From Candidatus Competibacteraceae bacterium (GTDB taxonomy: Bacteria > Pseudomonadota > Gammaproteobacteria > Competibacterales > Competibacteraceae): a stretch of 8,301 nt of DNA. The DNA lies in the NCBI GenBank assembly GCA_020445045.1, contig JAGRHI010000263.1:12783-21083 (forward strand). The letters are read 5' to 3'. This document shows, one piece after another, positions 1 through 5,926 of the stretch; position 1 is the first letter of the stretch, and each line of letters begins with the position of its first letter. The position numbers and the translations under genes are program-made. The notes beneath the pieces were generated by a model. That model searched no databases. It had not been told where the DNA came from and was given only the letters and a program-made list of their open reading frames with translations.

Positions 1-518
1 CGAAGAAGCTGAAGAAAGGCGACGTACTCAATATCGATATCACCGTGATCAAGGATGGCTATCACGGTGACACCAGTCGGATGTTTCAGGTCGGCACCCC
101 GCCGGTCGCCGCGCAACGCGTCAGCCGGGTGGCCTACGAATGCTTGTGCATCGGCATCGAGAGGGTGCGGCCCGGCATCCGTCTCGGCGACATCGGCCAC
201 GCCATCCAGCGGCACGCCGAAGCCCAGCACTGCTCGGTGGTGCGCGAGTACTGCGGTCATGGCATCGGCCGGGAATTCCACGAAGAACCACAGGTACTGC
301 ACTACGGCGACCCCGGCACCGGCATCGAGCTGGTTCCCGGCATGATCTTCACCATCGAACCGATGATCAACGCCGGCAAACGGCACGTCAAGCTGCTACC
401 CGACGGTTGGACCGTGGTCACCAAGGATCACAGCGTTTCCGCCCAATGGGAGCATACCGTGCTGGTGACCGAAACCGGCCACGAAATCCTCACGCCGCAC
501 CCGGGCGATCCGCTGTAA
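1..518 (+). CDS. map: Methionine aminopeptidase, type I (5'-truncated by window edge)
   Basis: This cytosolic metalloenzyme removes the initiator methionine from new proteins when the second residue is small. The reading frame is open from base 3, so the gene begins left of the window; 171 residues are visible against about 264 in the E. coli enzyme. All five metal ligands of the pita-bread fold are present: Asp in NIDIT (codon at 36), Asp in HGDTS (69), His in CGHGIGR (258), Glu in FTIEPM (357) and Glu in QWEHT (450). The stretches VVREYCGHGIG and FHEEPQVLHY match the bacterial type I family closely. The gene ends in TAA, 26 bases before glnD in the same direction, so the two may be co-transcribed. 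Nothing suggests a defect. Confidence 0.97.
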   Translation, partial: KKLKKGDVLNIDITVIKDGYHGDTSRMFQVGTPPVAAQRVSRVAYECLCIGIERVRPGIRLGDIGHAIQRHAEAQHCSVVREYCGHGIGREFHEEPQVLHYGDPGTGIELVPGMIFTIEPMINAGKRHVKLLPDGWTVVTKDHSVSAQWEHTVLVTETGHEILTPHPGDPL

Positions 519-544
519 GCGCCCGCCATACCCCGGAAGATCCC

Positions 545-3283
545 ATGGCCGTCACCGATATCGCTTTTCCGCCCGTCGCCGCGCCCACCTTCGCCGTCCA
601 CGCCGAATCGCCGCCGGACCACTTGCGACCGGCCGAGATCGCTCCATTCGACGCGGAAGCTTTCGCCCGCGATCTGGCGGTCGCCGCCAACCCGCTGCTC
701 GTGTTTCGGACTCTGCTCAAACAGAGCGACGCCCGGTTCAAGGAGCTGTTCCAGCAAGGCGTGCCCGCTCACGAATTGGTGCTCGCTCGCGCCGGCCTGA
801 TGGATGATCTACTGCGATTCGTCTGGCTGCGATTTTTCGAGGCCGACACCCCGGATCTGGTGTTGACGGCGGTCGGAGGCTACGGTCGCGGCGAGCTGCA
901 CCCAGGCTCGGACGTGGACATCATGATCCTGCTGGACGAGCGGACGCTGGAAGCCCGCCGTTCCGAGCTGGAGGACTTCATGGCCTTCCTGTGGGATATC
1001 GGGCTGGAGGTCGGGCACAGCGTGCGCACGCTCGAGGATTGCGTCCACGAAGGCGCCGCCGACATCACGGTCGCCACCAGCCTGATGGAGGCGCGGTTGT
1101 TGACCGGCACACCGGTGCTGTTCGAACGGATGCGCGCCGCCACCGGCCCCGACCGCATCTGGCCGGACGCCGCCTTCTTCGAATCCAAACAGCGGGAACA
1201 CTGCCAGCGCTGCCACAAATACAACGAAACCGCTTTCAACCTGGAACCCAATATCAAGGATGGCCCCGGCGGGCTGCGCGACATGCAGATGATCGGCTGG
1301 GTGGCCAAACGGCATTTCGGCGTCAGCACCCTACAGGCACTGGTGAGTCACGGTTTCCTGAGTCCGAGCGAATACGACGAGCTGATCGACTGCCGCAACT
1401 TTCTCTGGCAGGTACGCTTCGCCCTGCATACGCTGACCGGCCGCCGCGAAGACATGCTGCTGTTCGATCACCAGCGCCGGATCGCCCAACAGTTCGGCTA
1501 CCGAGACCAGGCTCAAAACCTGGCGGTCGAGCAGTTCATGCAACGCTACTACCGCACCGTCAACGCGCTCAGCCGGCTGAGCGAGATGCTGATGCAACTG
1601 TTCGAGGAGGCGATCCTGCTGGCCGACGAACCGGGCGAACCGCAGCCCATCAATCGCCGCTTCCAGGTTCGCCGCGGCTACCTGGAAGTGACCCAGCCCA
1701 ACGTGTTTCTGCGCTACCCGTTCGCGCTGCTGGAAATCTTTCTGGTCTTGCAGCAACACCCGGAAATCAAGGGGCTGCGAGCCTCCACCATCCGCCTGAT
1801 CCGTGAGCACCGACCGCTGATCGACGATAAGTTCCGCAACGACGTGCGCCCGCGCAGCCTGTTCATGGAGATCATGCGCCAACCGCAGGGGGTGACACTG
1901 CAACTGCGGCTGATGAACGCCTACGGCGTGTTGCCGGCCTACCTCCCGGAATTCGGCCACATCCTTGGGCGGATGCAGTACGACCTGTTCCACGCCTACA
2001 CCGTCGATCAGCATATCCTGTTCGTGGTACGCAATCTGCGGCGGTTTTTCCTCCCCCAGTTCGCCCAGCGGGACCCGGAATACAGCGCGATCATGGAGCA
2101 ACTGCCCAAGCCGGAATTGCTGTATATCGCTGGTCTGTACCATGATATCGCCAAGGGACGCGGCGGCGACCATTCCATCCTGGGCGCTCAGGACGCCGAA
2201 CGGTTCTGTCGCCAGCACGGGCTCAGCAGTTTCGACACCCGACTGGTGGCCTGGCTGGTGCGCCACCACCTGACGCTGTCGCTGACCGCGCAGAAGAAGG
2301 ATATCCACGACCCGGACGTCATCCATCAATTCGCCCTGCAAATGGGCGATCAGATGCATCTGGATTACCTTTATCTGCTGACGGTCGCCGATATCCGCGG
2401 CACCAATCCCAACCTGTGGAACACCTGGCGGGCATCGTTGCTGTGGACCTTGTACAAGGCCACCCGCCAAGCGCTGCGGCGTGGGCTGGACCACCCCATC
2501 GACAAGGAGGAACGCATCCGCGAAGCGCAGGCGCAAGCGCGGCAACGGCTACGCGCCACCAAGATCGATGGGGAACGCATCGACCGGGTGTGGGAAAGCT
2601 TCGGCGACGACTATTTCCTGCGCCATTCCGCCGACGAAATTGCCTGGCATACCCGCGCGATTCTCAAGAAGGGCTATCACGAGCGACCGCTGGTCATGGC
2701 CCGCGACGATCCCGGCCGGGGCGGCACCGAAATCTTTATCTACACCCGCGATCAGGACAATCTGTTTGCCTTGATCACCTCCATCCTCGATCAGTTGGGA
2801 CTGACCATTCTCGATGCCCGCATCATCACCGGCCACAGTGGTTACACCCTGGACAGCTTCACGGTGCTGGAGGACTCCGGCTCGCCGATTCGCGACCGCC
2901 GGCGGATCAAGGAAATCACCTCCGCCCTGCTGCACTACCTGAGCCGGCCGGACAAAACGCCGCCGGTGCCCAACCGACACATTTCCCGAATCCAGAAAGC
3001 GTTTCAGATATCCACCTGGGTTTCGTTCCGGGAGGATCAGGCCAACGGCCGCACCTTGGTGGAACTGGTGTCCTGGGATCGACCGGGGTTGCTGTGCCAG
3101 GTTGGCCAAGCGTTCATGAAATGCGGAGTGCAGGTGCATAACGCCAAGATCGCCACCATCGGCGCCCGAGTCGAGGACGTGTTCTTCGTCACCGACCAGG
3201 ACAACCGGCCCTTGAACAACCCGGCAAAATACGCGGCGCTGAGAACGGCGCTGGTCGAACAACTGGATTCGGGCGAAGAGTGA
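545..3283 (+). CDS. glnD: Bifunctional PII uridylyltransferase / uridylyl-removing enzyme GlnD
   Basis: GlnD is the cytosolic glutamine sensor of nitrogen control. When glutamine is low it uridylylates the PII proteins GlnB/GlnK; when glutamine is high it removes UMP, thereby setting glutamine synthetase activity and NtrBC signalling. The 912-residue protein (E. coli about 890) has the full domain order. A nucleotidyltransferase domain has the GGYGRGELHPGSDVD motif at residues 111-125, whose aspartates at 123 and 125 bind metal. An HD hydrolase domain has LYHDIAKGRGGDHS, with His533-Asp534 and a further His543. Two C-terminal ACT domains start near residues 729 and 837; the second holds the glycine-turn motif DRPGLL. 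I chose the ATG at 545 because it follows a weak GGAAGA at 535-540 and gives the expected N-terminus; an open frame running upstream to 140 overlaps map and is not family-like. Both activities look intact. Confidence 0.98.
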   Translation: MAVTDIAFPPVAAPTFAVHAESPPDHLRPAEIAPFDAEAFARDLAVAANPLLVFRTLLKQSDARFKELFQQGVPAHELVLARAGLMDDLLRFVWLRFFEADTPDLVLTAVGGYGRGELHPGSDVDIMILLDERTLEARRSELEDFMAFLWDIGLEVGHSVRTLEDCVHEGAADITVATSLMEARLLTGTPVLFERMRAATGPDRIWPDAAFFESKQREHCQRCHKYNETAFNLEPNIKDGPGGLRDMQMIGWVAKRHFGVSTLQALVSHGFLSPSEYDELIDCRNFLWQVRFALHTLTGRREDMLLFDHQRRIAQQFGYRDQAQNLAVEQFMQRYYRTVNALSRLSEMLMQLFEEAILLADEPGEPQPINRRFQVRRGYLEVTQPNVFLRYPFALLEIFLVLQQHPEIKGLRASTIRLIREHRPLIDDKFRNDVRPRSLFMEIMRQPQGVTLQLRLMNAYGVLPAYLPEFGHILGRMQYDLFHAYTVDQHILFVVRNLRRFFLPQFAQRDPEYSAIMEQLPKPELLYIAGLYHDIAKGRGGDHSILGAQDAERFCRQHGLSSFDTRLVAWLVRHHLTLSLTAQKKDIHDPDVIHQFALQMGDQMHLDYLYLLTVADIRGTNPNLWNTWRASLLWTLYKATRQALRRGLDHPIDKEERIREAQAQARQRLRATKIDGERIDRVWESFGDDYFLRHSADEIAWHTRAILKKGYHERPLVMARDDPGRGGTEIFIYTRDQDNLFALITSILDQLGLTILDARIITGHSGYTLDSFTVLEDSGSPIRDRRRIKEITSALLHYLSRPDKTPPVPNRHISRIQKAFQISTWVSFREDQANGRTLVELVSWDRPGLLCQVGQAFMKCGVQVHNAKIATIGARVEDVFFVTDQDNRPLNNPAKYAALRTALVEQLDSGEE

Positions 3284-3305
3284 GTCTTTCGTACTCCCTC
3301 TGATT

Positions 3306-3323
3306 CCGGTTACCGTCTACCGG
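3306..3323. other. Small inverted repeat in the glnD/LysR convergent gap
   Basis: CCGGT at 3306-3310 pairs with ACCGG at 3319-3323 around an 8-base loop. It lies just after the glnD stop and next to the stronger stem-loop at 3333-3356. It could belong to a transcription end region, but the stem is short and no T-run follows. Confidence 0.25.
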
Positions 3324-3332
3324 CCACCAACC

Positions 3333-3356
3333 ACCGGAGGCGCTCCGCTCTCCGGT
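3333..3356. terminator. Candidate bidirectional stem-loop between convergent glnD and LysR gene
   Basis: ACCGGAG (3333-3339) pairs perfectly with CTCCGGT (3350-3356). Inside it GCG (3340-3342) pairs with CGC (3346-3348), leaving a CTC loop and one bulged T at 3349. The structure sits between two converging genes and touches the stop codon of the LysR gene, a usual place for a shared terminator. No T-tract follows on either strand, so intrinsic termination is not assured; the call rests on position and stem strength. Confidence 0.35.
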
Positions 3357-4264
3357 CAATCCTCGCCGTGGAGAAACAGCCGGTGGTGAGCACCGCCCAG
3401 TGCGCGCAGGTAATCCCAGACCACCCGCACGCGCTTGAGTCGTAGCCGGTCGGCATGGGCGGCCAACCAGAACGTGTACTGAAAACAGGCTTCCTCCGGC
3501 AACACCTTGACCAAGCGCGGATCGCTGGCGCCGATGTAAGGGGCCAGCACCGCCAGCCCGATGCCCGCTAAAACCGCTTCCTTATGCGCCAGCATGCTCG
3601 TGCTGCAAAAACGCAGATTGGGTTTGTCGCACAGTTTTTCAAGAAACCTCAATTCAGGAATCAGCAGATAATCGTCGATGTAGGCGATGAACGGATGGTT
3701 GGCCAGATCGGCGCGGGTGACGATCGGCTCATGCATGGCCAGATAACCCCTGGCACCATAGAGGAAGTAGGTGAAATCGCTCCAGCGCGCCACTATATAA
3801 GGACCCCGGCGTGGCGGTTCCAGGGTAATCGCCAGGTCAGCCTCGCGGCTGGCTAGGTTCGCCAGGCGCGGCAAGGCCAGCAACTCCACGGTCAACCCCG
3901 GACAGTCGTCGAGCAACGGTTTCAGCCTAGAAGTCAGAAAGCACACCGCCAGTCCCTCGGGCGTTCCCAACCGGACCTCGCCGCGGACTGCCGTATCCCG
4001 GTCGGACAGCTCTTCCGCCACCACCGCCATTGTGGACTCGACCATCTCCGCCATGGGCAATAACGCCTGACCGGCTTCGGTCAGCATCAACCCCTCACGA
4101 TGACGGTCGAACAGCCGGGTACCCATCGCCCGCTCCATGCCTTCGATGCGCCGGGCAACCGTGCTGTGCTCGACTCGTAGCCGCCGGGCGGCGGGGCTGA
4201 GCCGTCCCAAGCGCGCCACCGCCAGAAAATAGCGCAGATTATTCCAGTCCATTTCCCGTTTCAT
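3356..4264 (-). CDS. LysR-family transcriptional regulator, divergent from the permease operon
   Basis: This is a DNA-binding regulator of the LysR type, 302 residues long, the usual size. The N-terminal winged helix-turn-helix spans about residues 9-66: NLRYFLAVARLGRLSPAARRL, then the recognition helix region HSTVARRIEGMERAMG and the wing around LFDRHREGLMLTEAG. The rest resembles a two-lobed substrate-binding-like effector domain, with GEVRLGTPEG near the first strand, EADLAITL in the middle, and AVLAGIGLAVLAPYIG towards the end. The start at 4264 (MKREMDWNN) follows a purine-rich AGGTGG four bases upstream. A second ATG at 4252 (MDWNN) is possible. The open frame continues to 4348, but those 28 residues are not LysR-like. 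The gene is transcribed away from the GntP permease across a 209-base control region, so the permease/CoA-transferase operon is its likely target and the effector is probably the transported acid or a product. The effector itself cannot be read from the sequence. Confidence 0.93.
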   Translation of the reverse strand: MKREMDWNNLRYFLAVARLGRLSPAARRLRVEHSTVARRIEGMERAMGTRLFDRHREGLMLTEAGQALLPMAEMVESTMAVVAEELSDRDTAVRGEVRLGTPEGLAVCFLTSRLKPLLDDCPGLTVELLALPRLANLASREADLAITLEPPRRGPYIVARWSDFTYFLYGARGYLAMHEPIVTRADLANHPFIAYIDDYLLIPELRFLEKLCDKPNLRFCSTSMLAHKEAVLAGIGLAVLAPYIGASDPRLVKVLPEEACFQYTFWLAAHADRLRLKRVRVVWDYLRALGGAHHRLFLHGED

Positions 4265-4349
4265 CGCCCCACCTTTCCATCCGTTTCGTATCGACTTGAG
4301 GATGAAGTATGGTTGTGATTGTGCATTTCCACACAGATTTTTTGCCATT

Positions 4350-4369
4350 TTTGTGAATTTTTAAACAAA
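4350..4369. promoter_or_regulatory. Candidate operator: TTTGT-N10-ACAAA dyad
   Basis: TTTGT at 4350-4354 is inverted as ACAAA at 4365-4369, within an AT-rich centre. LysR-type proteins bind interrupted dyads with a T and an A about 11 bases apart, and this one lies near the middle of the divergent region. The match is short and such AT-rich dyads also arise by chance. Confidence 0.3.
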
Positions 4370-4386
4370 TAACTCGCAACTACACT
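4360..4386 (+). promoter_or_regulatory. Weak candidate promoter for the permease operon
   Basis: TACACT at 4381-4386 matches four of six bases of the -10 consensus. A poor -35-like TTTAAA lies 15 bases upstream at 4360-4365. If real, transcription would begin near 4393, exactly where the long dyad starts. A weak promoter would suit activation by the adjacent LysR protein. The call is by eye only. Confidence 0.22.
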
Positions 4387-4392
4387 GAACCT

Positions 4393-4440
4393 GCGTTCGC
4401 TTCCCCATTCTTCGAATAAACAGAATATGGAAACGAACGC
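4393..4440 (+). promoter_or_regulatory. Long dyad / leader stem-loop ahead of the permease gene
   Basis: GCGTTCGCTTCC (4393-4404) faces GGAAACGAACGC (4429-4440), 11 of 12 positions complementary. After a two-base symmetric mismatch, ATTCT (4407-4411) pairs with AGAAT (4422-4426) around the same centre, leaving a 10-base loop. In RNA this would form a two-part hairpin ending 19 bases before the Shine-Dalgarno sequence. No T-run follows, so it is not a standard terminator. It may be a 5' stabilising stem-loop, a target for an RNA-binding factor, or a DNA operator for the LysR protein. Confidence 0.55.
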
Positions 4441-4459
4441 CGATTCCTAATCCAACCCC

Positions 4460-4465
4460 AAGGAG
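4460..4465 (+). promoter_or_regulatory. Ribosome binding site of the GntP permease
   Basis: AAGGAG lies eight bases before the ATG at 4474, a near-ideal Shine-Dalgarno match. It fixes the permease start. Confidence 0.85.
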
Positions 4466-4473
4466 AAATACTC

Positions 4474-5865
4474 ATGCTCGGTGTAATCGGTATTATCGTT
4501 TCGCTGGGTCTGCTGATGTACCTCGCCTATCGAGGGATCAACGTGCTGGTGCTGGCCCCCCTGATGGCCCTGCTAGCGGTGCTGGCCGGCGGTGGCTTCG
4601 ATGTCTTGCTGCCCTCTTATACCCAAGTCTTCATGAAGGCACTGGGCGGTTATCTGATCAAGTTCTTTCCTCTGTTCCTGCTGGGCGCGATCTTCGGCAA
4701 ACTGATGGATGACTCCGGCTCGGCTCGGAGCATCGCTCACTGGATCGTCGCCAAGGTTGGCAAGGATCGTGGCATTCTCGCCATCGTCTTGTCCTGTGGC
4801 ATCCTGACGTACGGCGGCGTGTCACTGTTCGTGGTCGCTTTCGCCGTCTATCCCATCGGCGCCGCGCTATTTCGCGAAGTCGGCATGCCCAAGCGCTTCA
4901 TTCCCGGCGCCATTGCCCTGGGTTCCTTCACTTTCACCATGACCGCGTTCCCAGGTACGCCGGCCATCCAGAACGCCATTCCCGCGCCGTTCTTCGACAC
5001 CAACACCTTTGCCGCGCCAGGACTGGGCGTCATCGGCGGCTTGATCATGCTGATCGGCGGCACATTGTGGCTGCATATCCGCGCCAAGCGGGCCATGGCC
5101 GCTGGCGAAGGGTACGGCGAGCATCCCCACGAAGGCTTGGATACCAAGGGTGATCTCGAACACAGTCCTCCATTCCTCATTGCCCTGTTGCCGATCCTGC
5201 TGGTGATCGGCTTCAACGCCTTGTTCACCTATGTGGTATTCCCCAACACCAGTTTCGACGCTCTAGCCGACCCCAAATACGGCGCGATAAAACTGTCGGC
5301 GGTCGCGGGCCTGTGGTCGATCATCGTCGCCCTGGTCATCGCGATCGTGTTCATCATCGTCGTCCACTGGCGGCGCTGGCGCAACGTGGTCGAATCGGTC
5401 AACATCGGCACCATGGGTTCGTTGCTGCCGATCTTCAACACCGCCTCGGAAGTCGGCTACGGCAACGTCATCGCCTCCTTGCCGGCATTCCTAGTCGTAA
5501 AGGATGCGGTGCTGAGTGTTTCATCCAATCCGCTGGTTTCGGAAGCGGTTGCGGTCGGCACCCTGGCCGGCATCACTGGTTCCGCCTCCGGCGGCATGAG
5601 CATCGCCCTCAGCACCCTGGGCGCCCATTATTTGGATCTGGCCAACACGGTCGGCATCAGTCCGGAACTGCTGCACCGGGTCGCGGTCATGTCCTCCGGC
5701 AGTTTCGACTCGCTGCCCCATAACGGCGCGGTGATCACCCTGTTGAGTATTTGCCGGCTGACCCATCGGCAATCCTACTTCGATATTTTCATGGTTTCCG
5801 TGGCCATCCCGGTGAGTGCTCTGGTCGTCGTCATCACTCTGGGAACGATGTTTGGCAGTTTCTGA
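4474..5865 (+). CDS. GntP-family permease (probable short-chain hydroxy/carboxylate : H+ symporter)
   Basis: This is an inner-membrane transporter of 463 residues, the normal length for the gluconate permease (GntP/COG2610) family. About a dozen hydrophobic segments can be seen, for example residues 2-19, 24-46, 57-78, 100-132 and 143-170, plus several in the second half. A polar cytoplasm-like loop lies near 198-228. Family-like conserved stretches are FFPLFLLGAIFGKLMDDSG (from 64), LTYGGVSLFVVAF (from 111) and FTMTAFPGTPAIQN (154-167). From memory these resemble the GntP permeases found beside 3-hydroxybutyrate dehydrogenase in pseudomonads more than the gluconate transporters, so 3-hydroxybutyrate or a related short-chain acid is the favoured substrate; this is inference. 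The gene has a strong ribosome site and a structured leader, lies divergent from a LysR regulator, and is followed 61 bases later by a CoA-transferase that could activate the imported acid. Confidence 0.92.
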   Translation: MLGVIGIIVSLGLLMYLAYRGINVLVLAPLMALLAVLAGGGFDVLLPSYTQVFMKALGGYLIKFFPLFLLGAIFGKLMDDSGSARSIAHWIVAKVGKDRGILAIVLSCGILTYGGVSLFVVAFAVYPIGAALFREVGMPKRFIPGAIALGSFTFTMTAFPGTPAIQNAIPAPFFDTNTFAAPGLGVIGGLIMLIGGTLWLHIRAKRAMAAGEGYGEHPHEGLDTKGDLEHSPPFLIALLPILLVIGFNALFTYVVFPNTSFDALADPKYGAIKLSAVAGLWSIIVALVIAIVFIIVVHWRRWRNVVESVNIGTMGSLLPIFNTASEVGYGNVIASLPAFLVVKDAVLSVSSNPLVSEAVAVGTLAGITGSASGGMSIALSTLGAHYLDLANTVGISPELLHRVAVMSSGSFDSLPHNGAVITLLSICRLTHRQSYFDIFMVSVAIPVSALVVVITLGTMFGSF

Positions 5866-5874
5866 GCCTGGCCT

Positions 5875-5896
5875 GCCGCCCGCGACCACGGGCGGC
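5875..5896 (+). other. GC-rich intercistronic hairpin between permease and CoA-transferase
   Basis: GCCGCCCG (5875-5882) and CGGGCGGC (5889-5896) form a perfect 8-base-pair stem with a 6-base loop. It starts nine bases after the permease stop and lies 18 bases before the next Shine-Dalgarno sequence. No T-run follows, so read-through is likely. Such stems often protect the upstream message from 3' exonucleases and set unequal expression of two genes in one operon; that role is inferred. Confidence 0.5.
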
Positions 5897-5914
5897 GGTT
5901 CCCATCAAAATAAT

Positions 5915-5920
5915 GAGGGA
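5915..5920 (+). promoter_or_regulatory. Ribosome binding site of the CoA-transferase
   Basis: GAGGGA lies six bases before the ATG at 5927. It decides this start over an in-frame start upstream at 5816, which would overlap the permease gene. Confidence 0.75.
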
Positions 5921-5926
5921 CATCTC

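Larger units (their letters stand above)
4265..4473. promoter_or_regulatory. Divergent control region between the LysR gene and the permease operon
   Basis: This 209-base gap is visibly richer in A and T than the genes around it, especially 4335-4375. It must hold the promoters of both divergent genes. It contains an inverted repeat at 4350-4369, a weak -10-like TACACT at 4381-4386 and a long dyad at 4393-4440. LysR-type regulators usually bind such shared regions, repress their own gene and activate the divergent one. No strong sigma-70 promoter is visible on either strand, as expected for activator-dependent promoters. Confidence 0.7.

Noticed and set aside
991..1806. Long open frames in other phases and on the minus strand inside glnD
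   Set aside because: Their translations are Arg/Pro/Ala-rich shadows of a high-GC coding region, and glnD is fully supported by domain motifs.
4314..4333. TGTG...CACA sequence resembling a CRP site
   Set aside because: The arms are separated by 12 bases and lack the TGTGA-N6-TCACA form; only four bases match on each side.
4265..4348. N-terminal extension of the LysR protein by 28 residues
   Set aside because: The extra residues do not resemble LysR proteins, would occupy most of the promoter region, and the start at 4264 has a purine-rich ribosome site.
5816..5926. Upstream extension of the CoA-transferase overlapping the permease end
   Set aside because: No family similarity in the extra 37 residues, and a good ribosome site precedes the ATG at 5927.
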